NCBI GenBank assembly: GCA_032207245.1
Contig: CM063505.1
Coordinates: forward strand, 178,943,296-179,007,295
DNA from: Pardosa pseudoannulata
Lineage: Eukaryota; Arthropoda; Arachnida; Araneae; Lycosidae
Direction: 5' to 3'
DNA: 64,000 bases
In this document: positions 1-17,727 of the stretch, in pieces
How the letters are laid out: each line of letters begins with the position of its first letter
How positions within the stretch are numbered: the stretch's first letter is position 1
The notes under the pieces: model-generated
Databases searched by the model: none
What the model saw: the letters and a program-made list of their open reading frames with translations, nothing else
What the model was told of the DNA's origin: nothing
Made by a program: the position numbers and the translations under genes

Positions 1-60
1 TACACACACACACATACACCACATACATATATATATATAGATCTATAGATCTATCTATCT
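1..60. repeat. Mixed simple repeat (CA/TA/GATCTA)
   Basis: The window opens with CA- and TA-rich simple sequence that passes into short GATCTA and CTAGCTAT units. There is no coding signal. Confidence 0.85.
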
Positions 61-629
61 AGCTATCGAGCTATCTAGCTAGCGACCCCCGCCACTCTCT
101 ACCCGGCACCTAAACACACCCAGCCCGCCACAAAATGCCCGCCTATTTTGACTGGAGTAGGTATCTTGGGTTCGCTTAAAGCCTATGTGGCCGACAATGA
201 AGCACAGAAGCGACAAAACTCTGGATTAAACATTTATTAAAGAAGATTTAAAAAAAAATAAGTACACTTCAATTCATACTCGAACAGGGCTCAAATAAGA
301 CCGAGGACAAAAAGTAAATAGTGCCGAGCGGAAACACCTCTCTCGGTCTCTCCTTTCAGAAGAATGTCCGTTCCACGTCGCTCCGACCGGGCATCTCTTT
401 TTCACCCCTCTTCGTGAGGGCCGGAGGGAATCCCCCCCTCGGTCAAGTTTTTGCCTCCACTGGAAAATGTCCGCAGCTGGCGCGGGCGGAATCGCATCTC
501 TCGCCCCTCTCCTGTAGAACTGCATGGAACATAGCTTGCCCACCTTCTGTCGGGGTGTCTGTCTTCGGCCGCCGAAAAAATCCAGGGGGCCATGTAAAAC
601 CAACTCGAGTCTTGAGTCTAGTATTACAA
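61..629 (-). mobile_element. GC-rich LTR-like segment (possible retrotransposon end)
   Basis: This block is much richer in G and C than its surroundings and lies between two simple-repeat tracts. Read on the minus strand it begins TGTAATACTAG, which suits the TG start of an LTR. It later contains AATAAATG followed by a GC-rich tail ending near TGGCGGGGGTCGC, which resembles the TGGCG start of many gypsy primer-binding sites. I could not find a matching CA terminus or a target-site duplication, so the LTR reading is inferred. The open frames across it run straight into the neighbouring microsatellite and are not genes. Confidence 0.35.
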
Positions 630-643
630 TATATATATATATA

Positions 644-692
<49 letters not shown>

Positions 693-1031
693 ATATATAT
701 ATATGTGTATATATATGTGTATATATATGTGTATATACATATGTGTATATACATATGTGTATATACATATGTGTATATACATATGTGTATATATATATGT
801 GTATATATATGTGTGTATATATATGTGTGTATATATATGTGTGTATATATATGTGTGTATATATATGTGTGTATATATATGTGTGTATATATATGTGTGT
901 ATATATATGTGTGTATATATATATGTGTGTATATATATGTGTATATATATGTGTGTATATATATGTGTATATATATATGTGTATATATATGTGTGTATAT
1001 ATATATATTACACACATGTATATATATATAG
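630..1031. repeat. Compound (TA)n/(TG)n microsatellite
   Basis: About 400 bp of alternating TATATA and TGTGTA units with higher-order periodicity; TATATATGTGTG-like units repeat many times. The long Tyr/Ile/Val/Cys frames here are artefacts of the repeat. Confidence 0.97.
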
Positions 1032-1369
1032 TGTCGTGATCCAGAGTTAAGGCGCATGTAAAACAGTCTTTCTTGATAATAATAAGTTTATTAAATCATC
1101 GTTTCTTCTAAATGCAAATTCTGCGCCATATTCATTAATGGTGTGCAGAGCTAAGCGTGGAAAAGGTGTTGACAGCTCAATGTCCACGCGTTAATTGAAA
1201 CTTATCTGTTTGGAAGCTCATCAAATAGTTCAAAAATGCTTCTGCCTGACCGGATTATCCTAAAAGCTTACGTGAGCATGGGTATTTCATTTATTTTATT
1301 ATTATAAAAGAATTCTCTTTTTAAAATCGTTTATAACTTATGTAATTTACAACTACCCTTTTTTAGACA
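1032..1369 (+). mobile_element. LTR-like element, left inverted copy
   Basis: This ~338-bp unit starts TGTCGTG and ends TTAGACA, so it has LTR-like TG...CA ends with a 4-bp inverted terminus (TGTC/GACA). Its reverse complement recurs at 3516-3843 with clear similarity along its length: CAGAGTTAAGGCG near the start, AAGTTTAT in the middle, and TTTAAAATCGTTT and AACTACCC near the end. Both copies are bordered by TA-rich tracts. It could be a solo LTR or a foldback arm. No coding potential is visible. Confidence 0.65.
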
Positions 1370-2696
1370 TATATATTTATTTCTTTTTCTATTTCAGAGA
1401 TGTATAAGTTATATTTAATGCAAACTAAATTTAATATACTGCTCATTTCATTCATAAATTTTTTGAAGTTGTTGATATAATAGTCTTGGAAATTTTTGTT
1501 TATATAAAATGTTTAATTTTCAGAACTTCCAATTTGACTTTCTGTATAATCATGCTGTATCCCATATTTTCCTTCATTTTATGAGTTTTTAAATTAACAC
1601 CCGAGTACTATCATTCCAACTGAACGCGATAGAAATTTCTCCGAACATAATCAAAATCTCATTATTCGTAATTGCCTTAAGGCATTGACATTGCACTTTC
1701 GTTATGTAATTCTCACTTTTCCTTTTTATTTTATTCCAAGTTTTGCCCCACTTTCGTAAGTGATTGAATTTAACGCAATAGAGTTTTTTTTCCCTTGACA
1801 TTGACTATTGATACATATGTTAGAATGAAATTTTTTCCGAAAGAATGAATGAATGAATGAATAATCAATAAGGATTTTCATAGTTCGATTCAACTTTGTC
1901 AGCTAGAAATTTATTTACACAAATTTAAAAGAAATTACTTACTTGAAGGTGACAAAACGCAATCAAAACTATAAAATTCAATCAGAAATACAAAATGGCT
2001 TCAGAAAATTACGTTCTATGTATATTCCATAATATAAATAAATTTTAATGTTCAAATGACTATATTTTCTCATTTAAACTCGTTTTATAACTTGATCAAT
2101 TTTAATTTCACAGTCTGATTTTATGTTCTTTATTAGAGATTTTCAAATTTTCTATGGGCATTATATTTTTAAAAACTCTCAAATATTAGGACTTTGTTTG
2201 TTTATTTGTATGTTTGTTAAAAGACCAGGTATGATTTTTTTAATGTTCTCTTCCTTGTCAAATTAGAATAAGTAATACCATGAAATAAAGAAAAAACAGA
2301 TTAAAATATTGTACAAGTATAAGTGATTGTTTATATAAATTGTACTTAATGCAAAAGAAATTCAATACCCAATATTATTTCTATAAAAGCAACCTATATA
2401 CAGCAAAAATCTGAAAGTCATTGACTAATATGTAGTGCCATAGGTATGTTTTTAATCAATGTATTGGTTTATTCAATTCTTAAAGAAATGATTTGTATTT
2501 ACATCAAAATTCTTTTCTCTACATTTTTAGCATCATAGGTACTTTATATTTACTATAGTTAATACTATAATTAAGCGCCATTGGATATATTTTTCTTTTA
2601 ATAACCTACTAAAATTATTTAAACCTCTTAAGTAACTCATATAATGATTAAAATATTTTGTTTATAAATTAGTACATTTTTTATGTATGTATATAT
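1370..2696. other. AT-rich stretch without gene
   Basis: A plain AT-rich sequence lies between the left element copy and the large TA array. Open frames are short and unrecognised, including a 70-codon minus frame at 1589-1801. A small GAAT tandem occurs near 1845-1862. Confidence 0.6.
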
Positions 2697-3515
<819 letters not shown>

Positions 3516-3518
<3 letters not shown>

Positions 3519-3843
3519 CTAAGAAAGGGGTAGTTGCAAATTACATGAGTTAAAAACGATTTTAAAAAGGGAACTCTTTTATAATAATAAAATAAATGAA
3601 AAAGAATCACGCTCGCGTAAGAATTTAGGATAATTCGATCAGGCGGAAGCATTTAGAAACAATTTGATGAGCTTGCAAACAGATAAGTTTTCAGTGAGCG
3701 CGTGGACATGGAGCTGTCAATAATACTCTACGCGTGTCTTCGACGAAAAAGTGAAAATGGCTCAAGTTTTACTTTAACGATGGTTTGATAAACTTATTAT
3801 CAAGAAGACTGTTTTCCATTCGCCTTAACTCTGAAACACGACA
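3516..3843 (-). mobile_element. LTR-like element, right inverted copy
   Basis: This is the reverse complement of the unit at 1032-1369. On the minus strand it begins TGTCGTGTTTCAGAG and ends near CTTAGACC. It is followed on the plus strand by a (TA)n tract and preceded by the long TA array. Small indels and substitutions separate the two copies, so they are not a recent perfect palindrome. Confidence 0.65.
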
Positions 3844-3845
3844 TG

Positions 3846-3898
<53 letters not shown>
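3844..3898. repeat. (TA)n microsatellite
   Basis: A tract of about 25 TA dinucleotides separates the right inverted copy from the next LTR-like segment. Confidence 0.97.
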
Positions 3899-8204
<4,306 letters not shown>

Positions 8205-8318
8205 GCTATTAGACCGGGTCCTTTTGCTTAAAACCGATTACGAACGTCTATGAACATTCATGACAGAGGGTTTCATTCAAACTCACCGATTCTGATAGCG
8301 AAAGGCTGCGCTACTCCA
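8205..8318 (-). mobile_element. tRNA-derived SINE (family A), degraded
   Basis: On the minus strand it follows the order of the better copies at 21272 and 46557: a tRNA-like head with a decayed box B, then the CATGAATGTTCATAGACG-type body, then AAGCA and GGACCCGGTCT. The terminal CCAAACC tail is not preserved. Confidence 0.6.
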
Positions 8319-9231
8319 ATCAACATCTTCCGGTTAAATTCCGGAAGACTGTTCAAATATATATGAAAGATTTGAGATCTTTGATAGTTGCTTGTAACAA
8401 ACCAAAACCAATACTGGTAAGGTACCTTTCATTCTCTGCTCTAATATGACTGATTGGCTAGATGTTGGCCGAATAAATAGAACGTAATCATTCAGTACCC
8501 GAGCAAGAGCTGTTCCTGGCAGACAAGTAGCGAATGCCTCTCACTCAGGTGGCAAAATTGAGGGGCTCTCTAATTGGTCGGTACAGAACGTAAAGTGAAA
8601 GTTATCTGTGCAAGAGCATAGTGTTCAATAACTTTTTTGTCTACGAAAGCAATCATGGCAGACAAACTTATTACTATACATTAACTCTTCCTCATAAATC
8701 TCCTTTTAATGAATATTATTAAATTTTACTCCTGTCTTATTGCGGGAAAAGCATCATAAATCATTGATATCGTTAGCCTATTAGTCACTTTTATTAATAT
8801 TATTTTAGCTTAAATTTAATTAGGGGAGGAAGATGCACGCAAGCGCTTGACCCCTTCCCCCTGGACCGGTACCATACCCAAGTAAGTCTGTTGGAATACC
8901 ACTGATGGCATCGATCTTAAGCTGTTGGCAGGAGTATGTTGATTGTAGTCATTGATTCTAAATGTGTCCAGTTGAAACAAAACTCCCCCCTTTTTTTTGG
9001 GGGGGGTGTATTCCTGTGACAAATAAGAAATATAAATTTGTTTTGTTGTGATTCAGTTTTGCTATATTAGGAAAACTTGAGAGAGTCATTGCCTTGGAAT
9101 CTGTGAAACACGCTACTTGGTTAGCAACGCATGCTTCTGTTTGTTTTGCTTTTCCTGCATAAACGTGGTTGAAGTGATTCCCGATAGGAAAGGCGATGAA
9201 GCCCCAGTAACCCGTTCTCTGGTTTTCTTTT
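8319..9231. other. Moderately GC-rich stretch upstream of candidate exon
   Basis: The base composition rises compared with the flanks and the segment holds an inverted CCAAT-like ATTGG near 8573. It also contains ATGGCAGACAAAC near 8655 in a reasonable start context, but that frame stops after nine codons. C-, T- and G-runs sit at about 8984-9007. Promoter function for the SLC4 gene is possible but unproven. Confidence 0.25.
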
Positions 9232-9370
9232 ATGTGTGTCGCGGGACGGTCACGTGTTCAGCACGCTCTGGCAGCAGGCCAATACTTAGCTTGGCTACCG
9301 AATAAAGTAGCGGAACCGAAGCTAGATTCGGATCTTTTAAGTGAATGGATGGCGGAAGAAGAGATACTCC
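9232..9370 (+). CDS. Candidate upstream exon of the SLC4 gene (tentative)
   Basis: An open frame here contains the acidic peptide LDSDLLSEWMAEEEILR and could end at a GTGTGG donor at 9371. One base would be left over, which exactly fits the two-base entry phase of the first sure exon at 23841; together they would make an Arg codon. An in-frame ATG at 9349 would give a short acidic start of eight residues before the exon 1 sequence, about the length vertebrate relatives have at this point. Against it, the donor is weak, the intron would be 14.5 kb, and phase agreement has a one-in-three chance of being accidental. I recognise no homology in this peptide itself. Confidence 0.25.
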
Positions 9371-10437
9371 GTGTGGGAAACCCGTTCATTTTCCAACATT
9401 TTTCTCTTTGCACTATTTTTCTTATGTTTAAAAAAGAATGTTTAATTTTGTCGGGATTTTAAGCATTTATTATAAATATTTACATGTTTCTCTCAAGAAT
9501 TATGCTTTTCCGATGATGTAGCACGATTTTTAAATTTCCAGCGCTGAAATGTTGACTTGTTCAGAGATAAATGACAGTGAATATGTGGTTTTGAATTCGG
9601 TGAGACTTGCGACTGGACTTTTCGTGTACAGTATGTGTCATTTTCTAGATGTGTGGGCCGCCAATTCATTATGCATACATACCTCATTTATATTATTGAT
9701 TATTACTATACTATTGTTTCATACAACGTGTACATATCGGATAAATTATGCTAGCATTTGTTTCATAAATCTGGATTGTTTACTTGTTACTAGAAGATGT
9801 GTATCTGAATGTTCGTTTGTTTTGAGTTGCCTTAATATATCTTCATAGTGTAAACTTTGATTTTGAATGGAATGTTATTAAATTATTTTTAATTAACCGT
9901 GTATGTAGCAATTAGAATAATTTTAGAATAAAAGTTTATCGATCTGTTGATTAATTATACGATTTATCGAGCTTCAGTTAATTTAGATTTACAGTAAAAA
10001 TGGAACTAAATTAATAGGAGAAAAATTCAGCTTGTGAGAGAAATCTTAACTATGGTCTCAGATTTAATTTTATAATGTAAAATATTTTTCCTAAATATTT
10101 TAAAAACAGGAAAAATACTTTTAATTGCTTTTTTAGATTTGTTTTTCCGACTGAAAAATAAATAGGGATAGTAATAATGTCTTCTATAGCGAAAGGAACA
10201 GATAGAAAGATTTAAAATTAAAGTTCTGGGAGATTATCAAATTACGTCCATTAGGAAATAATTTTGATTATTTAGTTTTCATTTTATTCATTACTTACAA
10301 ATATAAAACTATTATTGAAGTAAGATTTAACTAAACAGTGAAACAAGTACAAGTAAAAATACATTTATTGATTTGATGACAAGAGAATTCAAAATGTCAA
10401 TGGAATTATCATTTATCACCCCTTTCCCTTTAAAAAA
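9371..10437. other. AT-rich stretch without gene
   Basis: No coding or repeat signal stands out. A 99-codon plus frame at 9549-9848 is not recognised and has low-complexity hydrophobic content. Confidence 0.5.
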
Positions 10438-10613
10438 GCCGAACACTGGCCAATTGGTTAGGGAGCTGATTGTCGGTACCGGAGTTCGTGGGTTCGAATC
10501 CCATTATGGTATGGATGCTCGTAGCCGGTTCGGAATCGGCTTTAAGCAGTAGGTCCTGGTCTCATTAGCCCTCGTGTGTAAAACAGTAAACCGTAGCGCT
10601 CCAAACCAAACCC
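10438..10613 (+). mobile_element. tRNA-derived SINE (family A)
   Basis: A nearly complete copy has a tRNA-like head with box A (TGGCCAATTGGTTAGG, from 10447) and box B (GGTTCGAATCC, 10491-10501). The family body follows: GGATGCTCGTAGCCG, GGCTTTAAGCAGTAGG, TCTCATTAGCCCTCGTG. It ends in the CTCCAAACCAAACC tail. Box A looks like class II (Ser/Leu) tRNA. Such elements are transcribed by RNA polymerase III and depend on a LINE partner. Confidence 0.9.
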
Positions 10614-12800
10614 CTCTTAAAAAAATCATTGTATAAATTTTCGTGCCTAGGGCATGTGTCGCAGATGCTTGTGCAATAGTCAAGCTCTGAAAGAATTAAT
10701 ATGAGATTAATCGTGTATGAACGTCATGAAAGAAAATATTTACCATATTGCCTGTCTATAGCGGTACTGTGGTTATCTTCAAAAATATTACCCTTGACAA
10801 ATTATCCGTATAGGCAGCTTGATTATTTGCTCATACTAAGGCAGTATAAATTATAATATACATGGGTCATTTATAGTACGCCATGCTATTATATGTGGTA
10901 TATTCTGAGATGATATATTTCGAGATATTAAATGCTATGTATAATCCAAAACGTTAAAGTACTAAAATATATGTGTAGTGTGAATATAATATATTGGGTT
11001 GTATGCCAAATCTAATTTAACGCTTCAGACAATGTGTAAGGTAAGCACAATTGCTAACGTGTCGAGGATTTTGCATCCAGGAAATAAGAAAAACAATGTG
11101 TAACTAAGGAATTCCCCGGAGATCAAAGAAAATATTGTTATAGACAGAAATATAATTTTAGGCAATATCGTTGTGCACAGGTTTCACTGAGTGAGGAAGT
11201 AAATAAAAGAATTTTATGAAAGTTTAGTATAACAAATGTTTGAGAGCATTAAATTTTGGCACTTTTTGTTTTTCTGGATTTCTCTAATTAATTTAAATAG
11301 TTGCAAAATAACCCGAATGCCTCATACAAATTACAGTTTGACGGTTTTTGTTGTAAAAATGTACGAGAAATTCTCAAAATATAACAGATATATCTTAAAT
11401 ATAATTGTTTGCACATCTGACTGTTTAAAAAATTTTTAAGAAAGTTATTTACACCAGGAGCTTAAAATCATGGGAATAAAATAAGCTTAATATAAGTAAA
11501 CGGCTTCAGAATATCCTTAGTTGAAACTTGACGTTTCTCTGACCACGATATCAGTTATTTCATCGGAAGATGGTCTAAAATACTGCGATTCTGATGATTA
11601 AAACAAAAAATAAGGAATAGCAGATAATTTAGATGAACAGTGTTAGTTGAATGTTAAAGTTGCAAAAGTCCTTATACACCTCGTTTTTCAGTCGAAAAAC
11701 CGAAATCAGAAGTGAAAGCTAATTAAAAGACATCTATGTCGCGACTACGTCTAGACAACAGTCTGACACAAAACAGGCTATTTTCTGGGAGTACATTAAA
11801 CATCTTGGCACTTACAAAAATTGTACATTCTACAGTGTTTTATATTGGATCTGTAAATGTAAGAATAACAGAAGAAAATTATGTAAGTTTTAGAATAGTT
11901 TGTGAGGTCTGTTTTATTTAAAGTCCGGGTTCATTGCACAAATGACGACTTCACCTTGTTAAAATTAAAATACTTTATTCAGTTGCATACATTTTCTGCT
12001 AAACATTACTTATGCCTGTGTTCCCATTTCCGACTGGCATTTTTATAAGCCTCGTTTTTTCCCCTTCACTTTGAGAGTGGACGCAGGCTCTTTCTGTATA
12101 CATGCATAATTAATGCCGTAAAGAATATACCAGTGCGAACCTTACACATTTTCGTGCATCAATGTTTATCTCATTACTCCTTTACTGCGATACTGTTAAA
12201 AAATAGCTTGGACACTTTTTGTTTTTTTAGACCGGGTTTCCCTTTTGAGAATAGGTAGAGGGCAATCCTATAATCAATCTACAAAATTTTCAATTAATTT
12301 CTATTATTTATAAATTTTCATTTGGGTCGACACTGTTTTTTCGAGCAGCGCACATACATAAATTTACCTTTTTTGGCAGGTACATAGACTGAAATCACGA
12401 CAAATTTATCTATTATAAAATTCCATTTTACTATGCTTATTTTACATGTAATACCAAATATTTTCCTTTTTCATAAACGGCATCCTATGATGTTTAATAC
12501 GATAGTTGATACCTAGTGTGACGTGTAGCATTCAAAGATGTTTAAACTTCATATTTATTTTATTCAGTGCAGTCCATAACTTAGATTAAAGATGTGCATC
12601 GGTATGTAATCGGCCAAACTGACTTTGTAATTAAGGTTTAACTTGACGCTAATCGAAAGAATTACCTTTACTTACTCTTCTAATCAGCAATACCGAAGGG
12701 ACAGCATTTTAGCATTCTCGTTGAATGTGTGGCTGCACATAGATATACTAGGAAGTCTAATTTGTCAGTATAGAAATAATTATTCTCTAAATTGAACCAT
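10614..12800. other. AT-rich stretch without gene
   Basis: I see nothing supportable as a gene. Short frames at 11236-11439 and 11736-11921 are unrecognised. Confidence 0.5.
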
Positions 12801-12960
12801 CGAGCGATGCCCGAATGAGCAGGTCTCTGTCATTAGGTACACGAGTCCGTGGGTTCGAATCCCTCTACTATGCTCGATATTTAAAACCTACAGCTTTAAG
12901 CAGTGTGTCTTGGTGTAATGCATCCCGTGTGACTAAAAGACACGTATCTCTCGGAGAACT
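12801..12960 (+). mobile_element. tRNA-derived SINE (family A), degraded
   Basis: Box B (GGGTTCGAATCCC, near 12851) and the CAGCTTTAAGCAGT body with a CCCGTGTGAC end are kept. Box A and the CCAAACC tail are eroded. Confidence 0.7.
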
Positions 12961-13994
12961 AAAAAGAACTGAAAGTCAGATTGATTTTATTCAGCTTCTC
13001 CACATGTTGAATGTCAAAACAATGCAGTATGGTCAATCTCCACTTGATTTACTGTAGCGTCAATTATCCAGAACTTAAACTGTCAGAAACCAGAACATTC
13101 CTCTAGTCTCAATTGAGCGAATACCACAATCTTGCACTCCCCGTCGAATAAATATCCCAGCTTATTAATATAACTGCAGCTATAATAATATTTATACGCT
13201 TTAAAATTTTATAAATTACAAAATTTTATATTCCCGCTAGTGTACGGATGTCCCTGGTCACAAAAATATTTGTTTTCTGTCCATAAGCTTTCTACTCTCT
13301 AGTTTTTGTGTTATGAACACACGAATCCACCTCCCTATCCCCTTTTCTCCTCTTTTAGCTGTTTTATTTTCTGGTCATTTCTCTGCTTACTGTTAAAGAT
13401 CTCTGGATTAGAGGGCTCGGCCCAGGCAATCCAGTTGTACCACCGCCTTGTATTCCTTGTATTTCTATGCTTTAAATTAGATTTGTAATGTGTAGTATTA
13501 TCATACAGTTTTGTATATTGTGAAGGAGCATTTCGTTCATTTGGACTTACATAAACCACCTCCACTGACCGCATTGCAACATGTGACTGTTGCATGAAAT
13601 GATTCTCATTTAAACAAAACACACAAATATTGAAATTTTTAACAACTCTAGACTGAATAACAGAAGTCGCCCTCATTCGCTAAAGCTCCAAAATTTCGCG
13701 TCATGTTATTCAGCTATTGTGTATCCTGCATCAAAAGTATATAAATTTAAATATTATAAAGAGAAAATAATTCGCCGATCATCCAATTTTAGTATTAGAA
13801 AGATAAAATCGATAGCAATGACCGCGGAAATGGTTGATAGAGTACTAAAGACGCTCCATTTCTACTGTGCGCGCTGTTTGCAAAGTGAACTAGATTAAGG
13901 AAAGATTAAGTGAGTAAGAAATAGTCATTTCATAGCCAAAAAGCTTTATCTCTTCTCCAAAGCAGTAGTTTCATTTATTTTTACTTAATCTTAT
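12961..13994. other. Stretch with one unrecognised 113-codon minus frame
   Basis: The only notable frame is on the minus strand at 13676-13335. Its product is basic and Asn/Ser-rich with no domain I recognise, and I do not call it a gene. The rest is AT-rich. Confidence 0.4.
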
Positions 13995-14394
13995 TGTTGA
14001 GGACGATAATAAAGTGGACTGTATTTAAAAACTTAACAAAAACTTTAATTAAGAAAAATATGACAGGGGTCATATAAGAGCATGGGCTCTGACAATAAAA
14101 ATATATATCAGGGGATATATAAGAGCAATGGGCTCTAAGAAGCAATCTCAGGGGAGACGCGGATAACGGTTCGACCTTCCTAGACGGGGTCCGAACGCCC
14201 ACACTCTGGTTACAATACAAAAAAGAGGAAAGGGACGCGCTGGACACAACCATTGCGCTTAAGGGGTGGGGGGAACGTCGATATGTCGAACACTTATGCC
14301 GTAACACATTGTATGCGGGACGCGTACTAGTACGTTTTCTGACGATTGATACTTAAGCGCGGGTCACGTACTAGTACGGTTTAGTGTAACAACA
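13995..14394 (-). mobile_element. Candidate solo LTR
   Basis: A 400-bp GC-richer block has 5-bp inverted ends (TGTTG on the plus strand start, CAACA at the end). On the minus strand there is first a pair of ~50-bp repeats each carrying GTACTAGTACG, then two ~45-bp repeats each carrying AGAGCCCAT...CTCTTATAT...CCCCTG. The second pair provides TATA-like boxes, and the block ends CGTCCTCAACA. Tandem U3 repeats plus TG...CA ends fit an LTR. The flanking five bases (CTTAT and TGGTT) do not match, so a target duplication is absent or lost. Confidence 0.5.
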
Positions 14395-16159
14395 TGGTTT
14401 GTTTGTGGGTACAAAAATAACGGTGTATACACAGAAAAACGAAGCCGAATGTTCTTGTCTACTACATAGATTCTGGTATGTAAATATGTTTATGCATAAC
14501 ATAATTCGAAAAAATTAAAACTATATAGTACTATTTCTATTTGATTTTTCATATTTACGATACTATTATAAATTTATCCACTAAAAATATATATTTTGCT
14601 TACAAAAATCTTATGGTTGTTATTTATATATTTCTATTTATATATTTGTTTATATATTTTAATATAAAATATGAAAAGTTGATTAAAAAATTAAATGATT
14701 TTCGATCTATTGAGATTTAACTGAATAACTAAATTTAAGCTCAAAACGCCCGCTTCCGCTGCTAAATGTACCCGCACACGTTGGTTTTGTTTTCATATAT
14801 CTTTTAGTGGATCAATTGACCAAAGGCTGTAGGGATTAGCAAACTAAAGCCCGAGGTCTGCTCCAGCTCGCCTGAAAGTTCTATCAGCCCGTCACAAATT
14901 TAAAAAAAAACTGATATAATAAAATATTATATTATATAATCATTAATAAAATGATTATCGACAATTAAAGTATGGTGCTAACCACTTGCCACTCTGGTTT
15001 TCATTTGGAATTGGAAAGAGATATGTCAGAATTTTTTCATTATTTGGTTCTTTTTCTTAAAGTTAACTAGAAGAATCCAACTTAAATTGATTAGAGCTTA
15101 CATTTTAGAGAATATTGATTTCAAGCTCAAAGTGTTCTTGGTGCTTGTTTTGGGCTATAATAAAATATTTCAATCCCAAAATGTCTACTATAAGACAAAG
15201 TTCATCCATCGTGCTTTTAAAAATCAATGGTCATGGAGATATATTTTACAGTTTTTAAAATTTTAGAATACATTTTATTGGTTCGTTAATTTTGTTTTTT
15301 GAACCGCACAAAAAGTTTCGCCATCCCTGTTCTATCCTCTTTAACTTGCCGGCCGATGCCCTTTTTCTTAAGTACAGTGACTCTGTTTTATAGATATTGG
15401 GGAGTGATTTCCGAGTCTCGTCTCCAGACGGTATTTTTAGATCGAGTGGTGATACAACAACGAGACATCATCAGGTAGCGGTGATGAAGTCAAGCTCGTC
15501 CGGCACGCAATTACTGGCACCTTCGCTCTCTAGAATTAGGTCGGCAATTAACTGCGATTAAAACATTGAAATGAAAATCGGTTGATGCACGTAGGGAAAT
15601 TTAACACGTGCACGCCGAATTGCTAAAAGTATGGGCTACTGAACTACTAAAAGTCCATTTCTTGACTTTTTCCTGGGGGGAGAAAGGGGGCAATTTTTAA
15701 GAATTTTCCAATATATTTTATTCTTAAAAATCTTATAAAAAATGACATGCATGCATATACGTGCTTTGCAAAGTAACAAAACTACTCTTTTAACCATTAA
15801 GTAGGTAGGAAAAGATTCAAACTATTCAAGTTAAAAATAAAATAAACTACAATAATTAAATGATAATCTTGCAGTGCTTTTCCTTGTTGAAAATACTATC
15901 AATAATATAACAAAATTTTAGTTTAGAGCACTAAATTATCCTTATTTAAATTTTAAGTAATTTTTCATTTAAAAAATTTTTTAATTTTTTTTTCAGCTTT
16001 TTACAGAAATCTAGTGTTCAGAACCGTTATGGAAAAGATAATTTGTTTTGACAAATTTATTTGACAAATTTTCCTGACACATTTGACTTTTCCTGGCATA
16101 TTCCTCACTATTCCCGATAGTAGACGCGGTGGTAATATTTCAGTCTGTTAAGCTATACA
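14395..16159. other. Intergenic stretch with hAT-like ends and a GC-richer patch
   Basis: At about 14830 a TAGGGATTAGCAAAC motif occurs, and at about 15325 its rough inverse CGCCATCCCTG; these resemble the ends of a non-autonomous hAT element, but no 8-bp duplication matches. From about 15345 to 15640 the composition is GC-richer with no recognised coding sequence. Confidence 0.3.
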
Positions 16160-16164
16160 CACAC

Positions 16165-16275
16165 ATGCCCTAGTAGTGATGTGAGGGGCTAGAATCTCGC
16201 GGTACCGGGTTAGAACCGGGCATGCGTGATAAGTCTCATGTATATCCAGAGAATGGGCTGATTAAATCTGTGGGT
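16165..16275 (+). mobile_element. Second tRNA-like SINE (family B), degraded
   Basis: GCGGTACCGGGTTAGAACCGGGCATG contains a box B-like GGTTAGAACC, followed by a TCTCATGTATATCCAGAGAATGG body. Another copy of related layout lies at 21075-21185 (GGTACCAGGTTCGAGTCTCATG...CTGAGTGGAATAGG). The body differs from family A. Confidence 0.45.
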
Positions 16276-17727
16276 CAAGTTGTTCCCTCGCTGTGGGATC
16301 AGCAGGTACGGAATCGGAAGTAAAAATCTTTACACCTGAAGATAATCAAAATTCTCCAGAGTAACATCTCGAAAGCCTTTAACTTGTCTGAGTAGACAAC
16401 CCGTTCTGAAATATCAGGACGTATATATATGAGAGAGTGTATGTACATGTTTATGTAAGTACGCTGGGCGTCCACAGACGAAAGCACTGACCCTGAGATG
16501 CTCAAGGAAAAATTTTCATCAACAAAAGGAGCGGCATTGCTGTCAGTTTCTTGGAATTAGAATATGCACTCGTTTATCTTAATCGGTATAAAATTCTTGT
16601 TATATAATCAGTGTTGATATGAATGTCCCGTTTATTAATTCCGTTAGCTTCAAGTTTGGGAGCGTAATCAACTTTCTTCTGTCCAAGAGAAACTCGCCGT
16701 TCCAGACAAACGAAATGAAAAAGAAAATTTAGATAGTTGGCGTCATGTACAATATGTATGTACAAGTGTTGCCGTGCGTTTAAAGCCGGTAGAACGAATG
16801 AGAACGCATAAACTGATAAAATATAACTAAGGGATAAGTGAACACAGATTCGTTAGTTAGATAACAATTATAACTGATAACTAAAGATCGAAAAAGCGAT
16901 TCGTGATGACTGTAAATTAAGTTTGGGCGAGATGAATGCAATGTTTTCAGAAATCTTCAGATCTCTTCTCCATGAAATCCTTACTATAACACCATTTGGT
17001 TTCTCAAACTCGTGTATGAAGTGGGGTCCAGAACTACCCATAAGAAAAAACAAACTTTTGGATTAATTCAGATGGGAGATCCTCAACCAACCCACTCATA
17101 GCCCTGATTTGACATTTTCAAAGTTTCATCTTTTCTCGTCTCTCTGAAGTTGTTTATGAGTGGGTAAATGATTTCGACTGGCGATTAAGTGCAGGCTACG
17201 TCCAAGCAATGAGCCAAAGAGACGGCTGGAAGCTGTTTCAGTGAAGTTATAAGACAGCTCTTTCTTTAATTCGTTAGTGCTTTGAGAAGGAAATCTATTA
17301 GGTTGAAAAATAGTGTTTGATGTACGTATTTAATTTTCTCAAACGTGTTTCTTTAAAAATGTATATCCTTTTCAATTAAAAAAAAAGTAAAATGAAGTAC
17401 TCTTACTTTATGGAAATGTCTCGAATAGTATCTGCTATATCAGGGGTGGCCAAACGGGACTCGTGAGCTGAATGCTTCTTGTTATATGAAATTTTGTGGC
17501 TCGAGACGGAATTCGTGAAATTTTTAATTGAGCCAAATATTGCTCTGAGTGTAGTAAATATATTATTATTTACTAGATTATTTTATTGTTTATTATTGTT
17601 ATAATTGTTTATGCAGTTATAAAGGTTTTACTCGTCTATTGTTAATTTATAAATAATAATAAAAAACTATAATAATATAATAAATTTTACCTAAAATTTA
17701 TGCATAGTCTTGGGTCGACCAGCAGAC

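Noticed and set aside
274..1057. Long frames on both strands across 274-1057
   Set aside because: They run from LTR-like sequence into the TG/TA microsatellite and consist mainly of Tyr/Ile/Val/Cys repeats; not genes.
10447..10501. Possible true tRNA genes at the box A/box B sites
   Set aside because: Acceptor stems do not close, no TTTT terminator follows at the right place, and the same SINE body follows each head.
13335..13676. 113-codon minus frame
   Set aside because: No domain or composition signal and no splice or transposon context; chance remains likely.
13981..14307. 108-codon minus frame
   Set aside because: It lies within the candidate solo LTR and its repeats; best explained as non-coding.
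14830..15335. Non-autonomous hAT element between TAGGGATTAGC and CGCCATCCCTG
   Set aside because: Ends are only roughly inverted and the 8-bp flanks do not match; kept only as a remark in the stretch description.
17442..17545. hAT-like terminus CAGGGGTGGCCAAAC
   Set aside because: Only one end was found; no inverse partner or duplication seen nearby.
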